Positions 36,555-45,315 of a stretch of 64,000 bases of DNA are shown piece by piece (position 1 is the first letter of the stretch; every line of letters begins with the position of its first letter). Under the pieces are notes generated by a model, which worked only from the letters and a program-made list of their open reading frames with translations, searched no databases and was not told the DNA's origin. The translations under genes were made by a program, and so were the position numbers. This DNA is from Lysobacter sp. Root916 (lineage in GTDB: Bacteria; Pseudomonadota; Gammaproteobacteria; Xanthomonadales; Xanthomonadaceae). The stretch spans positions 314,015 to 378,014 of the forward strand of contig NZ_LMJF01000012.1 in the NCBI RefSeq assembly GCF_001429785.1, in the 5' to 3' direction.

Positions 36555-37979
36555 CTACTCTTCCGGGACCGGCGCCGCCTTGGGCTGGCTGCCGAAGTCG
36601 CCGTCGGCGGAGGCGGCCAGATAGGCGAACACCGCATAGGCGGCGACGTTCTGCGCCAGCGCCTTGGGATCGATCTTGTCGAAGGTGTCGTCGGGGGTGT
36701 GGTGCAGGTCGAAGTAATCGCTGCCGTCCTGGGCCAGGCGCGCCCAGGCCATGCCGCGCTCGGCGATCGGCCCGATGTCCGGGCCGGGGCCGCCCTTGCC
36801 CGGCGTGTACTCGATGCCCAGCGGCGCCAGCGCTTCGGCGATCTGCTTGTCGGCGGCCTGCGCGTGCGCGGGCGCCGAACTGGAGTAGGCGTAGATGCGG
36901 CCCGCGCCGAAGTCGCTCTCGGCGCCGATCTGGTGCTTGGCGACGGCGTTGGCGTGCGCGGCCGCGTAGGCCTTGCCGCCGTACAGACCCTGCTCTTCGT
37001 TGGCGTAGGCGATCACGCGCACGCTGCGCGCCGGGCGCTGCTTCATCTCGCCGATCAGCTTGGCGGCGGCCATGGTCAGGCCGACGCCGGCGCCGTCGTC
37101 GATCGCGCCGGTGCCCAGGTCCCAGGAATCCAGGTGGCCGCCGATGATCACGACCTCATCGGGCTTCTTGCTGCCGCGGATCTCGCCGATCACGTTGTGC
37201 GAGGTGGCGGTGCCGTCCCAGCCGCAATCCAGGGCCACGCGGACCTTGACCGGGCCCTTGGCGACCAGGCGCGCGAGCTGGTCGGCATCGGGGGCGGCCA
37301 GCGCGGCGGAGGGGATCGGGGTCAGGCCTTCGTCGAAGCGGGTGATGCCGGTGTGCGGGGCGCGGTGCGAGTCGGTGCCGGCCGAGCGCATCAGCATGGC
37401 CGCCGCGCCGGCGCGGATCGCCGCCGACGGCGCCCGGCTGCGCACGCGCGAGCCCGGGCCGTAGCCGGCGCCGTCGCGCGCGCGCTGCATGCGGTAGTCG
37501 ACGAAGGCGATCTTGCCGGCCAGCGAGCCGGCCGGCGCGGCTTCCAGCGCGGCCAGGTCGGCGAAGCGCACGACCTCGGCCTCGACCGTGCCGCCCGGGC
37601 TGCCGCCCAGCGCGGTCAGGGTCAGCGGCTGACGGTGCGCGCCCAGCACTTCGGCGCGTTCGCTGCGGCGCTGCCACTTGGGGAAGGTCACCGGTTCCAG
37701 CCAGACCTTGTCGAAGCCCAGCTCGCGGAACTTGGCTTCGGCCCAGGCGACCGCGCGCGCGTCGGCTTCGCTGCCGGCCAGGCGCGGGCCGACCTCGGTG
37801 GTCAGCGATTCGGTGATGCGATAGCCCAGGTCGCTGGCCAGCGCGCGTTCGCGCAGCTGGGCGACGTTGGCCAGGGCGGACTCGGGGATGCGGGTTTCGC
37901 GTTCGGCCGCGAACGCGGTGCCGCCCAGCGAGGCGACGGACAAGACGACGGCCATGGCCGCCCACAACGGTGCACGCAT
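36555..37979 (-). CDS. Exported M28 family zinc aminopeptidase/carboxypeptidase-Q-like
   Basis: A 474-residue secreted metallopeptidase. The signal peptide (ATG at 37979, AMAVVLSVASLGGTAFA) is followed by a propeptide-like helix, a PA insert (about residues 130-260) and the M28 core. Zinc ligands are in VIIGGHLDSWDLGTGAIDDGAG (key H and D), in NEEQGLYGG (catalytic Glu pair), and in LHHTPDDTFDKI. A frame extension further upstream lacks a signal. Such enzymes remove N-terminal residues or cleave dipeptides in the periplasm. It is monocistronic. Confidence 0.9.
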   Translation of the reverse strand: MRAPLWAAMAVVLSVASLGGTAFAAERETRIPESALANVAQLRERALASDLGYRITESLTTEVGPRLAGSEADARAVAWAEAKFRELGFDKVWLEPVTFPKWQRRSERAEVLGAHRQPLTLTALGGSPGGTVEAEVVRFADLAALEAAPAGSLAGKIAFVDYRMQRARDGAGYGPGSRVRSRAPSAAIRAGAAAMLMRSAGTDSHRAPHTGITRFDEGLTPIPSAALAAPDADQLARLVAKGPVKVRVALDCGWDGTATSHNVIGEIRGSKKPDEVVIIGGHLDSWDLGTGAIDDGAGVGLTMAAAKLIGEMKQRPARSVRVIAYANEEQGLYGGKAYAAAHANAVAKHQIGAESDFGAGRIYAYSSSAPAHAQAADKQIAEALAPLGIEYTPGKGGPGPDIGPIAERGMAWARLAQDGSDYFDLHHTPDDTFDKIDPKALAQNVAAYAVFAYLAASADGDFGSQPKAAPVPEE

Positions 37980-38193
37980 TCCCCAACTCCCCGGCTGCAA
38001 AGACGAAGCGTCGAGCTTAGCAACCCGCGGCGCGCAGCTTGCATGCCTCAAGTCACGCCGGACTTGAGCGTTTTTTGTCGCTGACTATCGCGGCGCTTGA
38101 GGCTGGCTCCTGCGTTTGCCGAAGTTGTCGTTTCGGGGCTGGAGTGCTCCTTGCCGTCCTATGGCGCCACAACCCCATAAGCCAGCTTCGGGG

Positions 38194-38336
38194 TAGGAGC
38201 GGCGTAAGCCGCGATCGCGGCAATCGGCGTAGACGAAAGCCGCGGCTCGTCTCGGCTTTCGATTGCGACAGGCCTGCTTTGTCCACCTTGCGTCGTCAAT
38301 GGGATGGGTGGTCGCGGCTCACGCCGCTCCTACCCC
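38194..38336. repeat. Inverted pair of family C REP-like repeats
   Basis: GTAGGAGCGGCGTAAGCCGC (near 38194) faces the inverse GCGGCTCACGCCGCTCCTAC (near 38334). It fills most of the 430-bp gap between the peptidase and mscL genes. No gene is seen in the gap. Confidence 0.8.
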
Positions 38337-38356
38337 ACAGCAGAGCGAGCCCAGAC

Positions 38357-38383
38357 AGCGCAACGGCCGCACTAGGCGGCCGT
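38357..38383 (-). terminator. Candidate terminator hairpin after mscL
   Basis: CAACGGCCGC-ACTAG-GCGGCCGTTG stem 27 bp beyond the mscL stop. No U-tract follows on the minus strand, so intrinsic termination is uncertain. Confidence 0.45.
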
Positions 38384-38409
38384 TGCGGGTGGTTCGCGAT
38401 GGAGCGCGC

Positions 38410-38817
38410 TTACTTCTTCAGCGAATCGCGGATCTCGCGCAGCAGCAGCACGTCCTCCGGCGTGGCCGGAGCGGCGGCTTCGGCCGGCTTGCGGACCTTG
38501 TTGTAGGCCTTCAGTACCAGGAAGATCACGAACGCGATCAGCAGGAAATCGATCGCGGTCTGCAGGAACAGGCCGTATTTGATCGCGACCTCGGCCGCGA
38601 CTTCCTTGCCCGCCGCGTCCAGCTGCGAAGGCTTGAGCACGTACTTCCAGTCGCTGACGCTGACGCCGCCGCTGAGGAAGCCGATCACCGGCATCACGAT
38701 GCCGTCGACCAGCGCGGTGACGATCTTGCCGAACGCGGCGCCGATCACCACGCCGACCGCGAGGTCGACGACGTTGCCGCGCGAAATGAATTCCTTGAAC
38801 TCGCTGATCATGCCCAT
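38410..38817 (-). CDS. mscL: Large-conductance mechanosensitive channel MscL
   Basis: A 135-residue inner-membrane channel that opens on hypo-osmotic stress. The N-terminus [31 protein letters not shown] is diagnostic (key parts [17 protein letters not shown] and IGAAFGKIV), TM2 is [18 protein letters not shown], and the C-terminal helix [14 protein letters not shown] forms the cytoplasmic bundle. Length is normal. It is monocistronic. Confidence 0.97.
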   Translation of the reverse strand: MGMISEFKEFISRGNVVDLAVGVVIGAAFGKIVTALVDGIVMPVIGFLSGGVSVSDWKYVLKPSQLDAAGKEVAAEVAIKYGLFLQTAIDFLLIAFVIFLVLKAYNKVRKPAEAAAPATPEDVLLLREIRDSLKK

Positions 38818-38862
38818 GGCGGTCTCCCTGGATTGAACGGCACGGGGGTGCCTAAGGCCCGA

Positions 38863-39576
38863 CTATACCGTCGCGGGGACGATATGGCCGTGCAGTTCGG
38901 CCACGCCTTCGAGCACGGCGTGGTAGCGGTCGCCGGGTTGCAGCGCGGCCACGCCGGCCGGTGTGCCCATGAACACCAGGTCGCCCGCGCGCAGCGCGTA
39001 CAGGCGCGACAGCTCGTGCAGGATCTCGGGCACGTTCCAGACCAGATCGTCCAGCGAACCGCGCTGGCGCAACTGGCCGTTGACCTCCAGGCTGAGCGTG
39101 CGCGCGCCGAGCTCGCCGACCTCGGCCACCGGCACGATCGGGCTGATCGGGGCGGAACGATCGAAGGCCTTGCCGGTGTCCCAGGGCAGGCCCTTGGCCT
39201 TGGCCGCGGTCTGCAGGTCGCGACGGGTCAGGTCCAGGCCGACCGCGTAGCCGAACACCAACGCGTCGGCGTCGGCCGGGTCGAGCTCGCCCGCAGGCGC
39301 GTCGCGGCCCAGCGCCACCACCAGTTCGACCTCGTGGTGCAGGTCCTGGGTGCCACGCGGGTAGGGCACCGCCTCGTCGAGCGCGATCGCGTCGGCGGGC
39401 TTGAGGAAGAACACCGGACGGCCGCGGTCGGCGGCCGAGGTGGGCACGGCAGCGCCCATTTCGCGCGCATGCTCGGCGAAATTGCGACCGACGCAGTAGA
39501 TGCGACGGACCGGGAACTGTCCGCCGCCGCGGACCGGAATACGGGGCTGCGGCGGTGCCGCGATCACATCGGTCAT
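38863..39576 (-). CDS. Fumarylacetoacetate hydrolase (FAH) family protein
   Basis: A 237-residue enzyme. It has RIYCVGRNFAEHAREMG at the start, the divalent-metal ligands in HHEVELVVALG and in YAVGLDLTRRDLQ, then KGLPWDTGKAFDRSAP and LVFMGTPAGVAALQPGD. This matches the YcgM/FAHD1 branch: acylpyruvate hydrolase or oxaloacetate decarboxylase activities are known. The ATG at 39576 is chosen because the conserved start follows. It lies 8 bp after the membrane protein gene upstream (39585-39896) and probably shares its transcript. Confidence 0.88.
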   Translation of the reverse strand: MTDVIAAPPQPRIPVRGGGQFPVRRIYCVGRNFAEHAREMGAAVPTSAADRGRPVFFLKPADAIALDEAVPYPRGTQDLHHEVELVVALGRDAPAGELDPADADALVFGYAVGLDLTRRDLQTAAKAKGLPWDTGKAFDRSAPISPIVPVAEVGELGARTLSLEVNGQLRQRGSLDDLVWNVPEILHELSRLYALRAGDLVFMGTPAGVAALQPGDRYHAVLEGVAELHGHIVPATV

Positions 39577-39584
39577 TGCGGGCC

Positions 39585-39896
39585 TTACAGGGGTCGGGTG
39601 GTATCGCCGCGTTCGATGCGCGCGGCATCGACGACGCGGTATTCGCCTTCGACGATGCGCGGATCGCGCGCCGCCATCGGCTGGCCGCGGCGCTTCCACA
39701 GTTTGTAGACGATGCCGGCGACGATCATGGCCGTGCCGATGACGACGCTGAACATCACCAGCAATGCCAGCAATCCCAGGCCGATCACGCCCACGGCGAA
39801 GCGCAGCAGCCGGTGGCGCGGCTTGCGCGGCTCGAAGGCGTTGCGCATGCGCTGCTGGAATTGGTGATGGTCGAAGCGGAAGCTGTGGGCGAACAT
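39585..39896 (-). CDS. Small hypothetical membrane protein
   Basis: A 103-residue protein with a basic N-terminus (QRMRNAFEPRKPRHRLLRF) and a long hydrophobic stretch (about residues 33-64: VGVIGLGLLALLVMFSVVIG and following) forming one or two spans, then a charged tail. The start is placed at the ATG at 39896, where the divergent Rieske gene begins close by. Coupling to the FAH gene 8 bp downstream is likely. No family recognised. Confidence 0.6.
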   Translation of the reverse strand: MFAHSFRFDHHQFQQRMRNAFEPRKPRHRLLRFAVGVIGLGLLALLVMFSVVIGTAMIVAGIVYKLWKRRGQPMAARDPRIVEGEYRVVDAARIERGDTTRPL

Positions 39897-39936
39897 TTCT
39901 TGTGTCGTGACACAATGCGGCAACAAGGCCGGACGG

Positions 39937-40335
39937 ATGAGTATCGGACCAGCGATGGACGAGGGTGTGAGAACTTCGTTAAACCATGCCGAAGCCGGCG
40001 GTTCGGCGGCGCAGCCCTTGATTTCATTGGAGCGCATCGCCGTTGGCGGCTTCGCCGAGGCCGAGGCCAGCATCGCCGGCGACGCCGAATCGCTGCTGCT
40101 GTACCGCGACGAAACCGGGGTGCGCGCCTGGCTCAACATCTGCCCGCACGCCGGCCGCCGCCTGGACTGGGCACCGGGTCAGTTCCTCAAGAGCAAAGAG
40201 GGCCTGCTGGTATGCGCCGCGCACGGCGCCAGCTTCGAACTGGGCGGCGGTACCTGCGTGGCCGGCCCCTGCCGCGGCGAAGCGCTGCGCGCGATCGCGG
40301 TGGTAGTGCGCGATGGGGCGGTTTGGTTGGGCTGA
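39937..40335 (+). CDS. Rieske [2Fe-2S] ferredoxin-like protein
   Basis: A 132-residue stand-alone Rieske domain. The cluster ligands are C-x-H in NICPHAGRRLDW and C-x-x-H in LVCAAHGASFELGGG, followed by GEALRAIAVVVRDGAVWL. Such proteins pass electrons to oxygenases or act with nitrite reductase; no partner is adjacent. Start is uncertain: ATGs lie at 39907, 39937 and 39955, and 39937 is preferred for an AAGG 9 bp upstream. It is divergent from the small membrane protein gene. Confidence 0.82.
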   Translation: MSIGPAMDEGVRTSLNHAEAGGSAAQPLISLERIAVGGFAEAEASIAGDAESLLLYRDETGVRAWLNICPHAGRRLDWAPGQFLKSKEGLLVCAAHGASFELGGGTCVAGPCRGEALRAIAVVVRDGAVWLG

Positions 40336-40355
40336 AGCGCTGGCGCTAGAAACAA

Positions 40356-40610
40356 AAGCAAATCCCCCCTAACCCCCCTTTTGCAAAGGGGGGAATACCT
40401 CGGCGCGTTCCGATGCAGAGGGGGCTTCAGCGAGTTCTGAGGACGTGCGCAGCGACGTAGGTGCTAGCGCGGACTGAGCACTCGTCTGGTTGCTCCGATG
40501 CCGCTCCCTTCGCAAATGGAGCTCAGGGTGCGGCTCAAACTCGTCGCCTGCGACGCCGCGAGTTCCCCCCTTTGCAAAAGGGGGGCTAGGGGGGATTTGC
40601 TTTTGCTTTG
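40356..40610. repeat. MITE-like element (family A)
   Basis: Left end GCAAATCCCCCCTAACCCCC with the CCTTTTGC-AAAGGGG palindrome; right end inverted, CCCCCCTTTGCAAAAGGGGG with GCTAGGGGGGATTTGC. The two ends are near-perfect inverted repeats of about 40 bp around about 165 bp of non-coding DNA. It fills the whole 305-bp gap between the Rieske gene and the permease gene. Confidence 0.85.
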
Positions 40611-40640
40611 CTCCTGCTTGCACCCAAGCAGCGCAGCCGC

Positions 40641-42488
40641 TCACTTACCCCAGAACAGCAGATTCACCATCAGCACCGCGATCAGCGTATAGATCAGCGA
40701 CAGCGGCGCGCCGATCTTCCACAGCTCCTTGCCGGTGTAGCCGGCCGGGCCGGTGATCATCGAGATCACCGGATTGGACGCGGTCATGAAATTGTTCGAG
40801 GCCGACAGCGCCACGATTAGGGCGAACGCGGTCGGGTTGCCGCCCGCGGCCAGGGCCAGGTTGACCGCCAGCGGCACGACCACGATGGTCGCGCCGACGT
40901 GGCTGATCACCAATGAGAACAAAGTAGTAAGCAGACCGATCAACAACTCCAGCAGCCACACCGGCGTGCCCGTGGGCAGGCGCTCGATGGTGTGGCCGGC
41001 GATCCAGGCCGCCGCGCCGCTGGAGTCCATGGCCCAGCCCAGCGGTATCAGGCAGGCCATCAGGAACACGGTCTTCCAGTTGATCGCCGCGTAGGCCTCG
41101 TCGATGTTGATCACGCCCGCGATCAGCATGCCGGCCACGCCGGTCATCAGCGCGATCGACACCGGCAGGCGCGAGGACAGCGCCAGCAGCATGGCCACGG
41201 CGAAGATCGTCAGCGCCAGCTTGAGCTTGTGCGGTCGCTGCTCGCCCTTGGGGTAGTCGGTGACCACCACCAGGTCCTTGCTGGCGGCGACGTCGGCCAG
41301 GTCGGTCCAGATGCTGTGCAGCACCAGCATGTCGCCGGCGCGCAGCGGGACGTTGCGCACGTTCTCGCGCAGCACCTGCTTGTCGCGATTGACCGCCAGC
41401 AAGCTCAGGCCGGCCTGCTTGCGCAGGTGCAGGTCGCCGGCGGTCTTGCCGATGTAAGCCGAGGTGGCCGGGATCACCGCCTCGGAGATGCCGGCGCGGC
41501 TGGGATTGAACAGGTCGCCGAAGGTGCGCAGGCGCGAGGACAGGCGCAGGAAATGGTTCTGGGCGAAGTCGCTGACGTGCTGCTTGGAGCCCATCGCGCC
41601 GAGCACGCTGCCGACCCAGATGCGGGCGTCGGCCGGCGGCGACAGCCGCGACTCGTTGTCGCTCTTGAGCGCCAGCAGCAGCGGCGCGCCGCGCAGCGCT
41701 TCGGCTTCGCCCAGCGACATGCCCACCAGCGGGCTGTCGGCGGTGACGGTGAGCTCGTAGACGTCGCCTTCGATGCCGTAGGCCTTGGCGAAGTAACTCT
41801 GGGTGCGCGCCGGGGTCGCGCCCTTGTCGCTGTCGTCCTTGAGCAGTTTGTCGCCGAAGAAGTGGAAGTAGGCCAGCGACGCGGCCAGCAGGGCCAGGCC
41901 GATCGGCAGCGGCGCGAACATCTTCAGCGGTTCGATCGTGGCCGCGCCCGAGGGCAGGTTGCTGTTGGCGTTGAGCAGCAAGTCGTTGAGCAGGATCAGC
42001 GGCGAGTTGCCGACCATGGTCAGGGCGCCGCCCATCACGATCGCGGCGGCGATCGGCAGCAGCAGGCGCGGCAGCGACAGGCCGGTGCGCGAGGACAGGC
42101 GCGCGGCGACCGGCATGTACAGCGCCATCACCGACGGGTTCTGCATGAACGAGGAGTTGAGGCCGGCGACCGCGGTGGTCAGCAACAGCAGGCGCTGCTC
42201 GACGCCGTGCGCGCGCCGCAGCAGCCAGCCGGCCAGCCGGTTCAGGGCGCCGGTGCGGTCCAGGCCGGCGCCCAGGATCATGGTCGCGATGATGCTGATC
42301 ACCGCGTTGCCGGAGAAACCGTTGAACAGTTCGTCGGGTTCGACCAGGCCGGACAGTCCCAGCAGCACCAGCACCACCAGGGCGACCACGTCGGCGCGGA
42401 TGCGCTCGAACAGGAACATCGCCATCGTGAAGCCCACCAGCCCGAGAACGAGCTTCATGTCGGTGGTGAGCGTCAGCGCGGTGTCCAT
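40641..42488 (-). CDS. SLC13/DASS-type permease with two RCK_C (TrkA-C) domains
   Basis: A 615-residue inner-membrane transporter. The N-terminal half has about five spans with LNSSFMQNPSVMALYMPVA and GGALTMVGNSPLILLND, the helix-hairpin motifs of the anion:Na+ superfamily. Residues about 230-400 are two cytoplasmic TrkA-C-like ligand-binding modules (YELTVTADSPLVGMSLGEAEAL; AYIGKTAGDLHLRKQAGLSLLAV). The C-terminal half repeats the fold (SHVGATIVVVPLAVNLAL, SNNFMTASNPVISMITGP). Proteins of this layout carry sulfate or dicarboxylates; the substrate cannot be fixed. Confidence 0.88.
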   Translation of the reverse strand: MDTALTLTTDMKLVLGLVGFTMAMFLFERIRADVVALVVLVLLGLSGLVEPDELFNGFSGNAVISIIATMILGAGLDRTGALNRLAGWLLRRAHGVEQRLLLLTTAVAGLNSSFMQNPSVMALYMPVAARLSSRTGLSLPRLLLPIAAAIVMGGALTMVGNSPLILLNDLLLNANSNLPSGAATIEPLKMFAPLPIGLALLAASLAYFHFFGDKLLKDDSDKGATPARTQSYFAKAYGIEGDVYELTVTADSPLVGMSLGEAEALRGAPLLLALKSDNESRLSPPADARIWVGSVLGAMGSKQHVSDFAQNHFLRLSSRLRTFGDLFNPSRAGISEAVIPATSAYIGKTAGDLHLRKQAGLSLLAVNRDKQVLRENVRNVPLRAGDMLVLHSIWTDLADVAASKDLVVVTDYPKGEQRPHKLKLALTIFAVAMLLALSSRLPVSIALMTGVAGMLIAGVINIDEAYAAINWKTVFLMACLIPLGWAMDSSGAAAWIAGHTIERLPTGTPVWLLELLIGLLTTLFSLVISHVGATIVVVPLAVNLALAAGGNPTAFALIVALSASNNFMTASNPVISMITGPAGYTGKELWKIGAPLSLIYTLIAVLMVNLLFWGK

Positions 42489-42491
42489 CAG

Positions 42492-42632
42492 GGCCGGGAT
42501 TCGGGATTCGGGATTGGGGATTGGCGATAGCGGATGCGGCGATGCTCCGGGAGCATGCCTTCAGCGAAGCGTTGCGGATGCGCGATGACGTCCACTCCGA
42601 ATCCCTAATCCCGAATCTCTAATCCCGGCTCT
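42492..42632. repeat. Inverted pair of family E short repeats
   Basis: GCCGGGATTCGGGATTCGGG at about 42494 and the inverse, CCCGAATCTCTAATCCCGGC, ending near 42630. They lie between the permease and trmB genes and match the repeats round 19.8 kb. Confidence 0.8.
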
Positions 42633-43359
42633 TGTCGTAGAGCAGATCCCAGACCCCGTGGCCGAGCTTCTGGCCGCGGGTCTCGAAATGCGTTTGCGGG
42701 CGCCAATCCGGCCGGGGCACGGCGCCGCGCGCGCCGGCGCGGTTGCTCAGGCCCCGGGTCGCATCCAGCACGTCCCACATCTGTTCGGCATAGTCCTGCC
42801 AATCGGTGGCGAGGTGCAAGCGACCGTCGCTGGCCAGCTTGCGCACCAGCAACTGCGCGAACTCGGGCTGGACCAGGCGGCGCTTGTTGTGGCGCTTCTT
42901 GTGCCAGGGGTCCGGGAAGTAGATCCGGACCTCGTCCAGCGAGCCGTCGGCGATCTCGTTGTTCAGCACTTCGACCGCGTCGTGGTGATACAGGCGCACG
43001 TGATCGCTACCGTCGGCGGCCAAGGCATTGAGCAGGCGGCCGACGCCGGGAGCGTGCACTTCGATCCCGATCAGATCGCGTTCGCGATCGTGCTGGGCGG
43101 CGTAGCGCAGCGCCTCGCCGTTGCCGAAGCCGATCTCGAGCACGCGTTTGGCGGAGCGCCCGAAGATCGCGTCGTAGTCGCGCGGCGCGCCTTGGTAGTC
43201 GATGCCGAAGCGCGGCCACAGCTCGTCGAAGGCGCGCTGCTGGGCCGGGGTGAAGCGGCCCTGGCGTAGCACGAAGCTGCGCACCTGGCGCCGGCCTTGC
43301 TCGACCGTGAACGGCTTGGGCGGGGTCTTGGCGCCGTCGCTGGAGAACGGGTCGGTCAT
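42619..43359 (-). CDS. trmB: tRNA (guanine-N7-)-methyltransferase TrmB
   Basis: A 246-residue SAM-dependent enzyme forming m7G46 in tRNA. The SAM motif is [21 protein letters not shown] follows, and the family signature is [18 protein letters not shown] (given to its last residues as two parts: [14 protein letters not shown] and RRLV). Its start lies 1 bp after the thiG stop on the same strand, so it follows thiG in one transcript. The final codons overlap the family E repeat arm. Confidence 0.95.
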   Translation of the reverse strand: MTDPFSSDGAKTPPKPFTVEQGRRQVRSFVLRQGRFTPAQQRAFDELWPRFGIDYQGAPRDYDAIFGRSAKRVLEIGFGNGEALRYAAQHDRERDLIGIEVHAPGVGRLLNALAADGSDHVRLYHHDAVEVLNNEIADGSLDEVRIYFPDPWHKKRHNKRRLVQPEFAQLLVRKLASDGRLHLATDWQDYAEQMWDVLDATRGLSNRAGARGAVPRPDWRPQTHFETRGQKLGHGVWDLLYDKSRD

Positions 43360-43360
43360 C

Positions 43361-44155
43361 TCAGCCGATCAGCCCGTCTACCGGCGAGGACGCGCTGGCG
43401 TAGCGCTTGCGCGGGATGCGGCCGGCCTTGAACGCGGCGCGGCCGGCCTCGACCGCCAGCTTCATCGCATGCGCCATCAGGATCGGATCGCGTGCGCCGG
43501 CGATGGCGGTGTTCATCAACACGCCGTCGCAGCCCAGCTCCATCGCGATCGCCGCGTCGGAGGCGGTGCCCACGCCGGCATCGACGATGATCGGCACCTT
43601 GGCGTTCTCGACGATCTCGAGCAGGTTGTACTTGTTCTGCACGCCCAGGCCGGAGCCGATCGGCGCGGCCAGCGGCATCACCGCGACGCAGCCGATCTCT
43701 TCCAGGCGCTTGGCCAGGATCGGATCGTCGGAGGTGTAGACCATCACATCGAAGCCGTCCCTGACCAGGATCTCGGCCGCGGCCAGGGTCTGGACGACGT
43801 CGGGGAACAGGGTGCGCTGGTCGCCCAGCACCTCCAGCTTGACCAGTTTGTGGCCGTCCAACAGCTCGCGCGCCAGCCGGCAGGTGCGCACCGCGTCGTC
43901 GACGTTGTAGCAGCCGGCGGTGTTGGGCAGCAGGGTGTAGCGGTCCGGCGGCAGCACGTCGAGCAGGTTGGGCTCGCCCGGGTTCTGGCCGATGTTGGTG
44001 CGGCGGATCGCGACGGTGACGATCTCGGCAGCGGCGGCCTCGGTGGCCAGGCGAGTCTGGTCCAGATCCAGGAACTTGCCGGTGCCGGTGAGCAGGCGCG
44101 AACGGTAGGACTTGCCGGCGATGACCAGCGTGTCTGCAGCGGTGGGGGTCGTCAT
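43361..44155 (-). CDS. thiG: Thiazole synthase ThiG
   Basis: A 264-residue TIM-barrel enzyme building the thiazole phosphate of thiamine from 1-deoxyxylulose-5-phosphate, ThiS-thiocarboxylate and dehydroglycine. Conserved segments are [36 protein letters not shown], the Schiff-base Lys in [22 protein letters not shown] and [12 protein letters not shown]. The start at 44155 follows family members; upstream frame is repeat DNA. It is followed at once by trmB. thiS lies upstream on the same strand, but 746 bp of repeats separate them. Confidence 0.95.
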   Translation of the reverse strand: MTTPTAADTLVIAGKSYRSRLLTGTGKFLDLDQTRLATEAAAAEIVTVAIRRTNIGQNPGEPNLLDVLPPDRYTLLPNTAGCYNVDDAVRTCRLARELLDGHKLVKLEVLGDQRTLFPDVVQTLAAAEILVRDGFDVMVYTSDDPILAKRLEEIGCVAVMPLAAPIGSGLGVQNKYNLLEIVENAKVPIIVDAGVGTASDAAIAMELGCDGVLMNTAIAGARDPILMAHAMKLAVEAGRAAFKAGRIPRKRYASASSPVDGLIG

Positions 44156-44269
44156 AGGCGGAATTATGAACGATCGACCGGGGCGCAGGGTGATCGCGAA
44201 GCGGCTTTGTCTGGGCTTTTTCAGCCCTGAGTGGGGTTCGAGCGGGGTCGCGCGTGGCGCCGGGGCTTT

Positions 44270-44722
44270 GGGGCAGGAGCGGCGCAAGCTGAGACGGCCT
44301 CCAAGGCAAGGCGAGGCTCGAGCCTAGAGGTAGGAGCGGCGCAAGCCGCGACCATCAACTACGGCTGCGGTGCGAACGCGATTCAGACTTCACTGAAGGC
44401 GCCGCGGCCTTCTGAAGGAGCGGCGTAAGCCGCGATGGACTGCAAGGACGAGGCGAAACTCGCGTCTCGGGGTAGGAGCGGCGCAAGCCGCGGCCGCCAA
44501 CTACAGCAGCGGTGCGAACGCGATTCAGACGTCAGCAGAGGCGCGGCGGCCTTCTGTGGGAGCGGCGTAAGCCGCGAAGGGCTCCGAGGCAAGGCGAGAT
44601 TCGAGCCCAGGGGTAGGAGCGGCGCAAGCCGCGACCGGCAACTACGGCTGCGGTATGGATCAGGTTAGGGCGTCGTTGGAGCTGCCGCGGCCTTCTGTGG
44701 GAGCGGCGTAAGCCGCGATGGG
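44270..44722 (+). repeat. REP-like array (family C) between thiS and thiG
   Basis: Seven direct copies of the core GGAGCGGCGYAAGCCGCG lie near 44276, 44333, 44417, 44475, 44561, 44615 and 44702. Copies alternate between the GCGCAAGC and GCGTAAGC variants and are linked by two recurring spacers, so a higher-order unit of about 142 bp (44333, 44475, 44615 starts) repeats three times. The first copy is diverged (CAAGCTGAGAC). The rest of the 746-bp gap, 44156-44269 and 44723-44901, holds no gene. Confidence 0.88.
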
Positions 44723-44901
44723 CTGCGGGTGCGACGTGAGACTGATAGGAGGTGGTGTTGCGTCGTTGCCGGCGTCGCTTCGGGGTGATGCGCGTTGCCA
44801 TCCATGGCGCGACTATTCGGCTTCGGATCGTCCGGCCCGGCCATCCTTGGCCGGGCGTTCGCCCAAACTGCGCGGCAGTGCCGTGCAAAGCTCGTTTGGG
44901 C

Positions 44902-45102
44902 TCACCCACCCCCCAACGCATGCACGATTTCCACTTTGTCCCCCGCGCCCAGCGCATGCGCGGCGTGCGCGCCGCGCGGGACGATTTCGCCGTTGACCTC
45001 GACCGCGACCCGGCGTTCGCCCAGGCCCTCGTCCAGCAGCAGTTGCGCGACCGTGGTCGCGGCCGCGATAGCGCGCGGCTCGCCATTGAGAGTGATGTCC
45101 AT
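44902..45102 (-). CDS. thiS: Sulfur carrier protein ThiS
   Basis: A 66-residue ubiquitin-fold protein. It starts MDITLNGEPRAIAAATTVAQ and ends KVEIVHALGGG; the C-terminal Gly-Gly is adenylated and thiocarboxylated by ThiF/ThiI-type enzymes, then gives sulfur to ThiG. The terminal GGG rather than GG is unusual: by convention the reactive carboxylate is the last Gly, so the extra Gly may or may not be tolerated. It is antisense to the leader of the esterase gene. No TPP riboswitch motif is visible upstream. Confidence 0.9.
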   Translation of the reverse strand: MDITLNGEPRAIAAATTVAQLLLDEGLGERRVAVEVNGEIVPRGAHAAHALGAGDKVEIVHALGGG

Positions 45103-45315
45103 GCCGGCTATTGTCCCGCGCCGCCCGGCGCGCGGCCAGGGGCGGCCGGTCGCTGTGCCCAGGCTGGCTGCCCGCTGAGCGTTTTTGACGCACTGCGCCT
45201 TGTATGTCGCAGCGCCGCATGCTTCGATGCCGAGCCATCCGCGTGCGTACTGTCGCAGCGCGGCAAACGCCCAGTTCCGACACCAACACCACCTCACGAT
45301 CTCGCAGGGAACCCC

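Noticed and set aside
44270-44722. CRISPR array between thiS and thiG
   Set aside because: The cores are REP-like and imperfect palindromes, spacers are themselves repeated, and spacing is uneven.
45103-45315. TPP riboswitch upstream of thiS
   Set aside because: The CUGAGA and ACCUGAUC-type thi-box sequences are absent on the minus strand.
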